64,000 nucleotides of DNA from Nakaseomyces glabratus (GCF_010111755.1 NC_088960.1:372001-436000), one strand, 5' to 3'; counted from the stretch's first letter, positions 9,575 to 20,043 are shown. Made by a program: numbers and translations. Notes: generated from the letters alone by a model not told the origin.

Positions 9575-11183
9575 TCAGTTTGGTACATCGAAGACAGCTT
9601 GCAGCCAGCAACGGTACATCTTCAACTGTCTCTTTCTGTTGACCAATAATCTTCTATCTGTTCCGATCTTGTTCTCTTTGAAATACTTCTTTGTGAAGAT
9701 GTCTCTTAGTTCTTCTTCGGTGAAGAAGTAAACTCTCGTACCGTCACCTCTTACATAGAAGTTATCATCCAATAATCTGTTCTTCTTAAATCTCACTTGA
9801 ACTTGGTCGTAACGGCCATAGTCTCTGAACAAGATCTTACCACCTGGTTTTAATATGTTATGCAAGTTGTCCATAGCATGGTCCCATTGTGATGGGGATA
9901 ATGCACTAAAGACAAAGATCATCACAGCAATGTCCACTGAATGTGGTTCAACACCGTCGGGCAATTGACCATCTGGGTTGGCTAAATCCCAAACAGTGGC
10001 ATGGCCATACTTAGGATTGAAGTTCTCAGACTCCTTGACCAACTCAACAGCCCTTGGTGCAAAATCGGCAGCGATAATTCTCAAGTTTTCATTCTCATTT
10101 TCATTCAAGATAGGGAAGAAAGTGTTACCTGCACCGCAACCAATTTCGAAGATGGTAACTGGGCCTGCGTCTTTCTTTGTAGATTGGTATAAAATTGGAA
10201 ATTCAATTTGTAACCATTTTCTATCCTTGAAGAAGTTCTCTTTGTTATTCTTGTAAAAAATGTCCCAGTATCTTGATGGGTTACTGTTGTACAACTCCTT
10301 GTCGAACTCTGAGACAGGGCAATCGTATTGGAGTTTGATCTTTTCTTCAGCTTGTTGGATCTGTTCTTCACCCCACTCGACGTTATCCCAAGCGTTGTGG
10401 TTCCAAACGTCAGAGTCCTCAGTTAGGTTTCTTTTACCAAACTCAAATGGATTATCACGACCCAGTCTTGAAGTACCCTCTACCTCATTAGGAGCAGATT
10501 CATGAGCAATACCTTCGAAGGTCTCTTCGTGTAGGTCCTGTGTAATTGCTTTGATTTCTTCTTTATTCTCTGATTGATCAAGGCCTAAGCGAATCAGATG
10601 GGGTTTCCTCCTCATTGGAACCGTTTTCACCCTCAGTAGCAGCCTTTGCGGCAGCCTTCTTGGCCTTCTTCTTGTTCTTCTTCTTCTTGTTCTTCTTGCT
10701 TTTAGAAGATTGCTCAGAATTCTCCTGTGTGTTGTCACCTTCAGCAGAAGCCTCTTGGTCGTCTTCAGTCTTTTCACTCTCGGCCTCTTGAGCTGGAGTT
10801 TCTTCTGGTGCAGTTTCTGAATCAGTTGCAGGAGTATTTTCAGCAGTTTCAGCTGGAGTTTCCTCTGTATTAGCTTCAGCTTCTTGAGCAGTTTCAGCTG
10901 GAGTTTCTTCGGTGGTAGCTTCAGCTTCTTGAGCAGCTTCAGCTGGAGTTTCCTCTGTAGTAGTTTCAACTGGAGTTTCTTCTGAAGCTTCAACTGGGGT
11001 TGGTTCAGCTGGTTCAGCACTTTCGTCAGTCAAAGCTTCAGTAGCTTCAGTAGCTTCAGTAGCTTCAGTAGCTTCAGTGGCATCAGAAGGTTCAGCAACA
11101 GCAGGCGTGGGCTTCTTCACCTCAGTCTTGGGAGACTCTTGAGAAATTTGCTCAAACTTCTTAATCAAATCAGCAACACCCAT
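9575..11183 (-). CDS. ABP140: actin-binding protein / tRNA m3C32 methyltransferase, made by +1 frameshifting
   Basis: The product (ABP140/TRM140) binds F-actin and makes 3-methylcytidine at position 32 of tRNA-Thr and tRNA-Ser. Two overlapping frames are needed. Frame 1 (11183-10587) begins MGVADLIKKFEQISQE, the Lifeact actin-binding peptide with few changes, then an acidic Glu/Thr/Pro/Ala repeat region and a Lys-rich stretch. It would stop at 10578-10580. A CTT AGG C site at 10589-10583 joins it to frame 2 (10585-9575), which encodes the class I methyltransferase with FEIGCGAGNTFFP, IIAADFAPRAV and LKPGGKILFRDYGRYDQ. The shifted protein is about 535 aa (S. cerevisiae 628). The arrangement is the same as in S. 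cerevisiae, so it is programmed rather than a broken gene. Confidence 0.96.
10583..10589 (-). promoter_or_regulatory. programmed +1 ribosomal frameshift site (CTT AGG C)
   Basis: The heptamer CTTAGGC lies at the overlap of the two ABP140 frames, two codons before the frame-1 TGA. It is the same slippery heptamer used by Ty1 and by S. cerevisiae ABP140: the Leu-tRNA on CUU slips to UUA while the ribosome waits at the rare AGG codon. Reading resumes as GGC CTT GAT, giving ...PSDSL-GLDQSENKEE. Confidence 0.95.
11041..11080 (-). repeat. 9-bp tandem repeat in ABP140 coding sequence
   Basis: Four or more copies of gtagcttca (plus-strand reading) encode an Ala-Thr-Glu run in the linker after the actin-binding peptide. 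Longer imperfect repeats of the Glu-Glu-Thr-Pro-Ala-Glu type follow downstream in the gene (about 10850-10990). Both lie in a low-complexity linker where length variation should be tolerated. Confidence 0.85.
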
Positions 11184-11442
11184 CGTTACAGCTATGTGGT
11201 CCTTGGTCCTGGCTTCGATAATTACTCGAACTATTTTTATTTATATTTTTATACTTCGATGTCCACTTTTCAAGCCTTTTGGCAACCTCATCGCACCAAA
11301 ACAATAAATCCTAGTGATCCATGACCTGCAAGAACAATGGGAGGGAGACGGGGACCCTTAGTCTTAGTAATACATAAACCGGTCTTGTTGTATTAGGACT
11401 GGGGTATTCTGGGCGAAGAGCAAGCAGACCCACAGATATTCG
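11184..11442. other. divergent ABP140/WTM1 intergenic region, left inversion breakpoint
   Basis: 259 bp between divergent genes. In S. cerevisiae ABP140 is followed by YOR238W, whereas here WTM1 lies next to it. The left end of the 12-kb inversion must therefore fall in this interval. No tRNA, transposon remnant or long repeat is visible at the junction. Confidence 0.7.
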
Positions 11443-12705
11443 ATGACTTGGAACAAGACTGCTACTTACGAACACATCTCGAGCATCAAGCCGAGGTTTA
11501 TCTCGAGGGCCTTTGCTGCTGAGAACCAATTGAAGTCCCTAGCGTTCAGCAATGAGCTGGTTCCGGACACGGATGCGCATGAGTTGAAGACGAAGCTGCT
11601 GTACTCGCAAGGGTCAGAGATATATGAGCTGGAGTGTGCTTACCCACTGATCACGGAGGACAAGGAGCCCGTGAGCGACTATGGGGATGCGTTTAAGGCC
11701 ATGGAAAATGTGCCATTGCAGCCCAAGTGGGTGTACCAAGGTGAGACTGTGGCCAAGATGGAGTTTCTGGGCGAGGAGGAGGACACCAATGTGATTGCGA
11801 TGTCCAAGAACGGTTCTTTGGCGTGGTTCACAGAAGGTGTTAAAGTGCCAGTGCACATTGTGCAGGAGATGATGGGCCCTTCTACCAAGTTCTCCAGCAT
11901 CCACTCGCTGACCAGACCGGACAACCTGGCCGTTGCTGATTTCTCCTTGTCCTTGGACCAGGAGACCATTGTGAAGTCTCAGAGCAACGGTGACGAGGAA
12001 GACAGTATCCTTAAGTTGATTGACAATGCAGGCAAACCCAGCGAAGTGTTGCGTGTGATCCGTGTCCCAGGCACCACTGTGACACACTCTGTGAGGTTCC
12101 TAGACAACCACGTCTTCGCCTCTTGCTCCGACGACAACGTTATCAGATTCTGGGACACCAGAACCGCTGACAAGCCATTGTGGTCGCTGAGCGACCCACA
12201 GAACGGCAGCCTGACCGCATTCGATGTCTCCCAGCTGTCTGGCAACCTGTTTGCAACCGGTTTCAGTACCGGTGTGGTCAAGCTGTGGGATGCCCGTGCT
12301 GTCGAGGACGCCACGTTGGACCTATCAAACAGACAGAACGGTGAGGAGCCTATCCAGAAGGAGATTGCCAACTGGTACCACCGCGGCGGCGACTCCGTGG
12401 TCGACCTGAAGTTCTCCTCGACCAGCCCAACGGAGTTCCTCACAGTCGGAGGCTCTGGCAACGTATACCACTGGGACGCAGACTACGCCCTCTCCAACTA
12501 CGACCCTGAGAACCACGCCCCACAAGAAGCCTCCGAGCAGCTACAGAACGAGTCCCTAACTTTCCTACACACCGGTGGCTCCAGAAGAAGCACCACCGCC
12601 TACGGACTAAGAAACACTGTCGCTTGGCACCCAGTGATCGAGGGTCTGGTCGCCCACGTCGACCCAGACACCTTGATCACCACTTACCTGCCATACAACA
12701 ACTAG
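11443..12705 (+). CDS. WTM1: WD40-repeat transcriptional modulator, WTM1-like
   Basis: S. cerevisiae Wtm1/Wtm2 are WD-repeat nuclear proteins that act in meiotic-gene repression, silencing and nuclear anchoring of the small ribonucleotide reductase subunits. This copy is 420 aa. Beta-propeller blades end in recognisable patterns: CSDDNVIRFWDTR, FATGFSTGVVKLWDARA and VGGSGNVYHWDAD. It is closely related to the gene at 23446-24753 (shared VPVHIVQEMMGPST and VKSQSNG). I name it WTM1 because it borders MKK1, as WTM1 does in S. cerevisiae. Its codons are strongly C-ending and GC-rich towards the 3' end, suggesting high expression, unlike its paralogue. Confidence 0.9.
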   Translation: MTWNKTATYEHISSIKPRFISRAFAAENQLKSLAFSNELVPDTDAHELKTKLLYSQGSEIYELECAYPLITEDKEPVSDYGDAFKAMENVPLQPKWVYQGETVAKMEFLGEEEDTNVIAMSKNGSLAWFTEGVKVPVHIVQEMMGPSTKFSSIHSLTRPDNLAVADFSLSLDQETIVKSQSNGDEEDSILKLIDNAGKPSEVLRVIRVPGTTVTHSVRFLDNHVFASCSDDNVIRFWDTRTADKPLWSLSDPQNGSLTAFDVSQLSGNLFATGFSTGVVKLWDARAVEDATLDLSNRQNGEEPIQKEIANWYHRGGDSVVDLKFSSTSPTEFLTVGGSGNVYHWDADYALSNYDPENHAPQEASEQLQNESLTFLHTGGSRRSTTAYGLRNTVAWHPVIEGLVAHVDPDTLITTYLPYNN

Positions 12706-12990
12706 TTATATTTATTTAAAGCCAAACACAAGGCAAACTGAAACGACTCCCAATAACTTATTGTAACGTACTTACCATATATATCCAGGTATTTAATCGA
12801 AACTTCGAAGCCTTCACTATGCCACTCGCTATTATCATCACTTTGTCCGCAAAAATTTGGGCCTCGAAAGCTTTGAAAAGTTGGGCATCGCTGATCTGGA
12901 TCCATTAACTGGATCCATTAACTAGGTTATCTGGCCAGGTTCTTCCAGTGGTTTCCATAGAGCTTTAAGTGAAGCAAGGACAGGTATAAG
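12706..12990. other. WTM1-MKK1 intergenic region
   Basis: 285 bp that separates two genes on the same strand. It contains a tandem 13-bp duplication (listed separately) about 70 bp upstream of the MKK1 start. No coding sequence was seen. Confidence 0.5.
12898..12923. repeat. 13-bp tandem duplication upstream of MKK1
   Basis: ggatccattaact occurs twice in direct succession, 68 bp before the MKK1 ATG. It may be a recent slip duplication; no function is suggested. Confidence 0.85.
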
Positions 12991-14394
12991 ATGGCCTCAT
13001 TGTTCCGCCCACCTGAGTCTACGAGGCAGAATGCGCGGTCTCCGCGGTTGAAGCTGCCTCCGTTGAGCAACGTCAGTCTTGCGGTGCCTGGGGAGAGTCC
13101 CACTGGGAAGCTCAGTGCTACGTCGTCGCGTGGGTCGAGTGCCACGTCTGCGAACATGAAGAGGCCCATGCCGCCGCCGCTGCCGAAGCTGGACGTTCCG
13201 CTGAGTGCGGCGAGCTCCACGGAAGGGCTTGTGCGTAAGATGAAGCAGCTCTCGGTGGAGGATGAGAGTCCTCAGAGCGGAAGTTCGCGCGGTGTGGAAC
13301 GGGATGACACCACAGCTGTCAACCAGTCTGTTGACTCCTTCTTCTCTAATCTGATATCTGTCTATGACCAGAGCTCGAGTGCTATCACGAGCCCCAAAAT
13401 CGATGAACCAGAGGATTCGGCGGTGAAGGATGCCCTGGCAACTCGGGTGCCCAGGTCATTGACGCAGGGTAAGGACATTGATGAGTTGAGTGAAGAGGTG
13501 TGGCACAGCAAGAATTTACTCGCGGAGATAGAGACACAAGGTGTGCTAGGAGAAGGCGCCGGAGGTTCGGTGGCCAAGTGTAAGCTAAGGACAGGAAAGA
13601 AAGTGTTTGCATTGAAGACGATAAATATACTGAACGGCGACCCTGAGTTCCAGAAACAGTTGCTCAGAGAGTTGCAATTTAACAAGAGTTTTAAGTCCGA
13701 GTACATAGTGCGGTATTTCGGTATGTTCACCGATGAGCAGAATTCTAGTATATACATAGCCATGGAATACATGGGAGGGAAGTCCCTGGAGGCCATATAC
13801 AAGGAGCTGCTTAGTCGAGGTGGGAGGATAAGTGAGAAAGTGTTAGGTAAAATCTCAGAAGCAGTGCTGCGAGGCCTATCGTATCTGCATGAGAAGAAAG
13901 TTATCCACAGAGACATCAAACCTCAAAATATCCTTCTCAATGAAGACGGTCAAGTTAAACTGTGCGACTTTGGTGTAAGTGGTGAAGCAGTAAACTCATT
14001 AGCTACCACCTTCACAGGAACGTCTTACTACATGGCGCCAGAGAGAATTCAAGGCCAGCCCTACAGTGTCACCTGCGATGTGTGGTCATTAGGGCTGACG
14101 ATATTAGAAGTAGCACAAGGCCACTTCCCGTTTGGACCTGATAAGATGGCTACAACGATCGCACCCATCGAGCTACTAACACTTATCCTCACATTCACAC
14201 CACACTTAGACGACGAGCCCGACAAGAACATTAAGTGGAGCAGGGCCTTCAAGTCCTTCATCGAGTACTGTCTCAGAAAGGAGGCCCGTGCTAGACCATC
14301 TCCAAGACAGATGATCCAGCACCCATGGATACAGGGCCAGATGAAGAAACAAGTGGATATGAGGAAGTTTATCACTAAATGCTGGCAGAAGTGA
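12991..14394 (+). CDS. MKK1: MAP kinase kinase of the cell wall integrity pathway
   Basis: A dual-specificity kinase that relays Pkc1-Bck1 signals to the MAPK Slt2. It is 467 aa (S. cerevisiae Mkk1 508). The N-terminal third is Ser/Pro-rich and regulatory, and the kinase domain spans about residues 182-450. Visible motifs: glycine loop GEGAGGSVAKC, ALKTI lysine, catalytic loop HRDIKPQN, DFG, and the MAPKK activation segment SGEAVNSLATTFTGTSYYMAPE with the Ser and Thr phospho-acceptors. S. cerevisiae has the ohnologues MKK1 and MKK2; synteny with MGE1, KIN4 and WTM1 places this one in the MKK1 track. Confidence 0.96.
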   Translation: MASLFRPPESTRQNARSPRLKLPPLSNVSLAVPGESPTGKLSATSSRGSSATSANMKRPMPPPLPKLDVPLSAASSTEGLVRKMKQLSVEDESPQSGSSRGVERDDTTAVNQSVDSFFSNLISVYDQSSSAITSPKIDEPEDSAVKDALATRVPRSLTQGKDIDELSEEVWHSKNLLAEIETQGVLGEGAGGSVAKCKLRTGKKVFALKTINILNGDPEFQKQLLRELQFNKSFKSEYIVRYFGMFTDEQNSSIYIAMEYMGGKSLEAIYKELLSRGGRISEKVLGKISEAVLRGLSYLHEKKVIHRDIKPQNILLNEDGQVKLCDFGVSGEAVNSLATTFTGTSYYMAPERIQGQPYSVTCDVWSLGLTILEVAQGHFPFGPDKMATTIAPIELLTLILTFTPHLDDEPDKNIKWSRAFKSFIEYCLRKEARARPSPRQMIQHPWIQGQMKKQVDMRKFITKCWQK

Positions 14395-14718
14395 TCAAGA
14401 AAACAGACACCTTAATTTCTTATACTAAAAACCAATTAAATACCCTTTAACACAAAAATGGAGGCCTCAAACATCTCCTCCGAGACTATATAAGTACATA
14501 GCAAGATCATTTATCATCGCTCACTCTCTTATCCCTCGTTCCTCTTATTACGGTGACTCAACGAAATCATGCATAACGACTCAAATTTTTTGTCAAATGG
14601 ACGACTTCCACTTTGCCAGTAAAGGTGTTTCCTTCATATTTCAAATCATAAAATGGCGTAGCTGTTGTTATTGATTGTAACCACATCAACAGGGCAACGA
14701 GTCAAGTGATACGCCAGG
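14395..14718. other. MKK1-MGE1 intergenic region
   Basis: 324 bp with the MGE1 promoter. A TATA-like actatataag lies at about 14487-14496. A two-codon upstream frame (ATG GCG TAG, 14653-14661) would precede MGE1 if transcription starts upstream of it. No other feature was seen. Confidence 0.4.
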
Positions 14719-15414
14719 ATGAGAGCTTTCAGTAACGTTTCCAGAATTTCCAGAGTTTCCAGAGTTTCTAGAGTGGCCTTGGCTGCTCCTGCTAGGACTG
14801 TTCCATTGATGAACAGAAACGCCATGTCCATGATGCGTTTTTACTCTGAGGATGCCAAGGCTAGTGAGAAAGCCGGCGAGAAGGCCGAGGAGAAGGCTGA
14901 GGAGCAGAACCTCAGTGCTGAGGAGCAGAAGCTCAAGGATTTGCAAGAGCAATTGGACAAGAAGACTAAAGAGGCTGCTGAGTTGAAGGACAGGCTATTG
15001 AGGTCTGTTGCTGATTTCAGAAACTTGCAAGAAGTTACCAAGAAGGACGTTGAGAAGGCCAAGAGTTACGCTTTGCAGAAATTCGCAAAGGATCTATTGG
15101 AATCCGTGGATAACTTTGGACATGCGTTGGGTGCCTTCAAAGAGGAAGATCTAGAGAAATCTAAGGAGATCAGTGACCTATACACTGGTGTCAAGATGAC
15201 CAGAGACGTCTTCGAGAAGACTTTGAAGAAGTACGGTATCGAGAAGCTGGACCCACTAGGTGAGCGTTTTGATCCAAACAAGCATGAGGCCACTTTCGAA
15301 CTTGCACAACCAGACAAAGAGCCAGGTACCGTCTTCCACGTCCAACAACTAGGTTACACCCTGAACGAGAGAGTCATTAGACCAGCTAAGGTTGGTGTTG
15401 TCAAGGAGGACTGA
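14719..15414 (+). CDS. MGE1: mitochondrial GrpE, nucleotide exchange factor of mtHsp70
   Basis: Releases ADP from the matrix Hsp70 Ssc1 during protein import, folding and Fe-S cluster assembly. It is 231 aa (S. cerevisiae 228). Residues 1 to about 43 form an Arg-rich, acid-free presequence with three near-identical Ser-Arg-Val units, coded by a short tandem repeat (agagtttcc). Then comes the long GrpE coiled coil (about 60-130) and the beta domain with GERFDPNKHEATFELAQ and the conserved end VIRPAKVGVVKE. The partner J-protein MDJ1 and the client scaffold ISU are also in this window. A UGUACAUA element lies 3' of the gene. Confidence 0.97.
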   Translation: MRAFSNVSRISRVSRVSRVALAAPARTVPLMNRNAMSMMRFYSEDAKASEKAGEKAEEKAEEQNLSAEEQKLKDLQEQLDKKTKEAAELKDRLLRSVADFRNLQEVTKKDVEKAKSYALQKFAKDLLESVDNFGHALGAFKEEDLEKSKEISDLYTGVKMTRDVFEKTLKKYGIEKLDPLGERFDPNKHEATFELAQPDKEPGTVFHVQQLGYTLNERVIRPAKVGVVKED

Positions 15415-16137
15415 ATGCCATTTGCATAAGTTGCATTTTCACATGTTTTGTTCTATTTTTATTTTTCTTTTTTGTATTGAAAACCATCCCCCACCCAATT
15501 GTAATGTTTGATGATCCAACGAAATGCCATGTTTTCTCTTTTAATGCTCCATATTGCAATTCTGTGTTAGTAACATATTAGAAAAAGACCCCCAAAGACT
15601 ATTTTTACTTCCTTCTCATTCACTGGAGGGAAATAGAGAGAACCTAATTTTTTAACCATGTACATATCTCATGTCAAAAAGACCAGTTTCAAATATATAA
15701 TACTAATGATATATATAATACTAGTAATACAAAGCCCTAGGAGGCTAATATCATCCCTTCCCCTCCCCCCCGACCGCAAAATGATACCATAATCGACACA
15801 CCATCTTAGCAGCAGTCCATAGTCTTTATAGCAGTCTCAAGTAACATCACCAAGAACGTACACATAATGGCCATTGGGACTTCTCAAAGATCCCGAGACG
15901 CCAGAAAAATCAGAAATAGGCGTTTCAACAGGCAATGACAGCAACATAGCTTGATAAAGCAGTTTTGCTGGATAGTTCTATCTTGGAAACCATCAAATAT
16001 TCGAGTTACGAGAGTAAGACGCGTAAACCTGGAAGTTTAGCAACCGAGAAATTCTGGAAGTTCGGGAGTCTAGTTATTTTTAGAAACTGAGATCTGGCGT
16101 GCAGCAACATAGAAATTTAATTCAGAACTGGACAGCC
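15415..16137. other. MGE1-KIN4 intergenic region
   Basis: 723 bp without a supported gene. It holds a TGTACATA (Puf3-type) motif at 15659-15666, a C-rich tract near 15762-15771 and two AT-rich direct repeats (atatataatacta) near 15693-15722. Confidence 0.5.
15659..15666 (+). promoter_or_regulatory. candidate Puf3-type 3' UTR element after MGE1
   Basis: TGTACATA matches UGUANAUA, the Puf3 recognition motif found in 3' UTRs of mitochondrial-biogenesis mRNAs. It sits about 245 bases after the MGE1 stop, so it counts only if the 3' UTR is that long. Confidence 0.35.
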
Positions 16138-18123
16138 ATGGCGACAATACCGAAGAGGCATACTTATGGTGGAGGACCCGAGGTGCACTACACGCGGAAC
16201 CCATATTCAGCCGCTCCTAGGAATTCCATGAGTAGTAGGGGTAAGAAGCACGTGACTTTTGGTCCATATATTGTTGGTTCTACTCTAGGCGAAGGTGAGT
16301 TTGGGAAAGTGAAGCTAGGTTGGACGAGAACGCCATCTACGGGTCCTGAGCAACGTCCTGCGGTCTCCAAGCAGGTGGCCATCAAGCTTATCAGGAGAGA
16401 CACCATAGTCAAGAACTCAGAGAAGGAGATTAAAATATACAGGGAGATCAATGCTTTGAAACACTTGACACACCCTAATGTAGTGAGACTCGAAGAAGTG
16501 CTACAGAATTCAAAGTATATCGGAATAGTACTGGAATATGCTTCTGGTGGTGAATTCTACAAATATATTCAACGGAAGAGAAGATTGAAAGAGTCAACTG
16601 CATGCAGACTTTTTGCTCAATTAATAAGTGGTGTTACATACATGCACTCGAAGAATCTAGTACATAGGGATTTGAAGTTAGAAAACTTGCTTCTGGATAA
16701 AAATGAGAATTTAGTGATAACGGATTTTGGTTTTGTCAACGAGTTTTTACCGGACAACGAATACATGAAGACATCGTGTGGTTCTCCCTGCTACGCGGCA
16801 CCTGAATTGGTGATAAGTACCAGACCTTATGTTGCTAGAAAAGCAGACGTCTGGTCCTGCGGTATCATTTTGTATGCAATGTTGGCCGGATATCTACCGT
16901 GGGATGACGATTCTACAAATCCTGAAGGAGATGACATCGGCAAACTTTACCAATACATAACGAGAACTCCACTAAAGTTTCCAGAGTATATCACACCGAT
17001 ACCCAGAGATTTACTAAGGAAGATACTGGTTCCAGACCCTAATAAGAGAGTGAATATGCAGTATATCCACAGACATGAATGGCTAAAACCACATAGGCCG
17101 TTTTTGGCAGTTAGCACATCGCAGTGGGATAAACTTATAAAGAATAGTGCAAATGTACAATTGGATCATACAAAGAGAGTTAGCAGAACATCACAACATT
17201 TTGAAACAGAGCAGGAAAATTCATCCGTTAACCAACCAGTCAGGTCTGATATGGTGAATAAAGCAATGGACACGTCAAATACCACCGATGATGCACAACA
17301 CAGTATACCGAACAGGCAACCTTTAGCTAACGTATTCATCAATTCTAGGACCTACTCTGCAAGATCTGCATCATATGCTCCAAGACATTCTATGTCAGAT
17401 GATCCAAATGCCATCGAATCAGCGAGACATGCTGTTCAAAATAAACATGAAAGTAATTTGGCAACTGTGATGGGATCGCCCAATAAGGATAAGGATGACA
17501 CAACAGAAGATAATAACCTAGAGACTGTGGCACGTACCAGTTCACATCACAGGAAACCCCGCCCCACGTCTTACTACCCTGTAGATATCAACAGATCTGC
17601 AAACAACTTCTCTCCAATCGTCCTAAACTTAACTAACTCAGATGAGAATGATAACTCAAAGCATCCATACTCCACAAGCACAAGCAACAACCCAGTGGCA
17701 CCAACACCACAGCGAGACCAGAGCCAAGTGGTCACTGACGAGCATGGTTTGCAATTGGAGAAAAACAGAGTTCGAGAACAACCGCTGACATCAGACAAAT
17801 CACGCATGTCGAGTCTGCGCAGCAACGCTACTGCTAAGTCTAGCGATTCCAAGAAGAACAAGAGATTCAGTCTTCTCTCCTTTTACACAAATAACGGGTC
17901 CAAGACATCCCTCCATAATGACTCCAAGGTGTCCGTGACTCCATCCTCGAAAGAAGAATCAGCCACGGTGCCACCTTCTATACCTTCAGTAGTCCACCAT
18001 ACGGACACTACGGAGAACAAGAGAAATCACAGAGCCTCAATGATGGGCCCTTCAGCGGGCGGAGATAAGTCCACTGCTAGAAGAGTCATCGACTTCTTCA
18101 AACGGAGAAGCATGAGAATGTGA
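16138..18123 (+). CDS. KIN4: Ser/Thr protein kinase Kin4 (spindle position checkpoint)
   Basis: In S. cerevisiae Kin4 keeps the mitotic exit network off when the spindle is misplaced, by acting on Bfa1-Bub2. It is 661 aa (S. cerevisiae 800). The kinase domain spans about residues 42-326: glycine loop GEGEFGKVKLG, VAIKLI, catalytic loop HRDLKLEN, ITDFGFVNEF and T-loop TSCGSPCYAAPE. A long Ser/Asn-rich tail follows and ends in the basic patch RRVIDFFKRRSMRM, typical of Kin4/Frk1. The open frame continues upstream only to a GTG, so the ATG at 16138 was chosen. Synteny favours KIN4 over its ohnologue FRK1. Confidence 0.93.
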   Translation: MATIPKRHTYGGGPEVHYTRNPYSAAPRNSMSSRGKKHVTFGPYIVGSTLGEGEFGKVKLGWTRTPSTGPEQRPAVSKQVAIKLIRRDTIVKNSEKEIKIYREINALKHLTHPNVVRLEEVLQNSKYIGIVLEYASGGEFYKYIQRKRRLKESTACRLFAQLISGVTYMHSKNLVHRDLKLENLLLDKNENLVITDFGFVNEFLPDNEYMKTSCGSPCYAAPELVISTRPYVARKADVWSCGIILYAMLAGYLPWDDDSTNPEGDDIGKLYQYITRTPLKFPEYITPIPRDLLRKILVPDPNKRVNMQYIHRHEWLKPHRPFLAVSTSQWDKLIKNSANVQLDHTKRVSRTSQHFETEQENSSVNQPVRSDMVNKAMDTSNTTDDAQHSIPNRQPLANVFINSRTYSARSASYAPRHSMSDDPNAIESARHAVQNKHESNLATVMGSPNKDKDDTTEDNNLETVARTSSHHRKPRPTSYYPVDINRSANNFSPIVLNLTNSDENDNSKHPYSTSTSNNPVAPTPQRDQSQVVTDEHGLQLEKNRVREQPLTSDKSRMSSLRSNATAKSSDSKKNKRFSLLSFYTNNGSKTSLHNDSKVSVTPSSKEESATVPPSIPSVVHHTDTTENKRNHRASMMGPSAGGDKSTARRVIDFFKRRSMRM

Positions 18124-18533
18124 AACCTATATATTCATATAACATATCCTTAATTGATACCCCCACTTTATCCTCATTAAAAGTAATATAAAAGCGTAAA
18201 CGTACTGCAATTGAGATTAGTAGAAAACCCAACAATACTAGATACCTACATAACACAATACAGAACAAACTATGGAAGAACAGAGCAACAGAGCAAACTA
18301 TACCGCCAAACAGTCCAAAAAATGCCCTAACTGTATGGCTGAAACCCTAACTGTCCCAATGGTATCCACATATGTTACCCGCAACTGTAGGGCTCACTGC
18401 ATTTTCTGAAAAATTTTCACCGTACAGCACGATTATGAAAACATATATAAAGGCCAGCTTGATTCATGGTTTATAGTTTCTGTCATTGTTCTTCTATTCT
18501 AGTTTTACTTCTTGTTTCTTTCATAAAAAAAGT
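18124..18533 (+). promoter_or_regulatory. U3 snoRNA promoter with Tbf1-type and Reb1 sites
   Basis: Upstream of the U3 gene there are two Tbf1-like motifs (GCCCTAA at 18324-18330, ACCCTAA at 18344-18350), a Reb1 site TTACCCG at 18375-18381, and a TATA box TATATAAA at 18444-18451, 83-90 bases before the U3 5' end. Tbf1 sites of this kind mark snoRNA promoters in hemiascomycetes. The first half also carries the KIN4 3' region. Confidence 0.75.
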
Positions 18534-19131
18534 GTCGACGTACTTCAGTATGTAACTTACCCATAAGTTTCCAATTCCCAATAGCATTCCAGTGATAAAT
18601 ATTGTTACTTTCCAGACAAATGTGACTTTGGATTCACACATTGCAGTGGTTTTATGCTATTTTCAATTTAAATTTGAGCACCATTTGACTAACACATTCT
18701 ATAGTAGGATCATTTCTATAGGAATCGTCACTCTTTGACTCTTCAAAAGAGCCACTGAATCCAACTTGGTTGATGAGCCACAGAACCTTTGTACCCCAGA
18801 GTGAGAAACAAACCCAATGGAGGTGACATCTCTTCCGAAAGGAAGATGCAGTTTGGTTCCGTAATCCTAAGCGGTTCGGTCATCTGTACTGTCCCTTCGC
18901 CCAACCCTTACGTTTTGCTGTTTGCGTATAGAATTGGTTTGATGCCCACAGGACTTCGGTCTTGCGGGTGGACGACCTCTTCGACCCCTTCAAAATGGCG
19001 CGATGATCTTTACCCATCTTGTGTACTTCTCTTCGTGGAAGGGACAAGTTTTTATGGCCTAGGAGTTGATATCTTTCGGGACATCTTCTCTGTTTGGGTC
19101 TTGGGTGGGTACAAATGGCAGTCTGACAAGT
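18534..19131 (+). ncRNA. SNR17: U3 small nucleolar RNA (SNR17), with intron
   Basis: U3 guides early 18S rRNA processing in the SSU processome. Exon 1 (18534-18547) reads GTCGACGTACTTCA, identical to the S. cerevisiae U3 5' end as I remember it. It is followed by a spliceosomal intron. Exon 2 starts TAGGATCATTTCTATAGG (box A/A' region). Visible elements: box C' TGATGAG at 18771-18777, box B GAGTGAGAAAC at 18799-18809, box C within 19001-19010, and box D with GTCTGAC just before the ACAAGT end. Predicted mature length is about 441 nt, about 110 longer than S. cerevisiae U3 (333); the extra sequence is in the 3' domain. S. cerevisiae SNR17A lies in the same KIN4-DFR1 interval. The 3' end is placed by homology. 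Confidence 0.97.
18548..18704 (+). other. spliceosomal intron in the U3 snoRNA gene
   Basis: 157 nt, beginning with the yeast 5' splice site GTATGT and ending TATAG, with branch-point sequence GACTAAC at 18687-18693 (branch A at 18692, 12 nt before the 3' end). Removing it joins ACTTCA to TAGGATC and restores the conserved U3 5' domain. Confidence 0.95.

Positions 19132-20043
<912 letters not shown>

Noticed and set aside
9360..9731. 123-codon forward frame
   Set aside because: Its 3' part is antisense to the conserved end of ABP140 and the protein has no recognisable features.
9575..11183. ABP140 as a pseudogene or two separate genes
   Set aside because: The two frames meet exactly at the known CTT AGG C recoding site and both halves are well conserved, so programmed frameshifting explains it better than a mutation.
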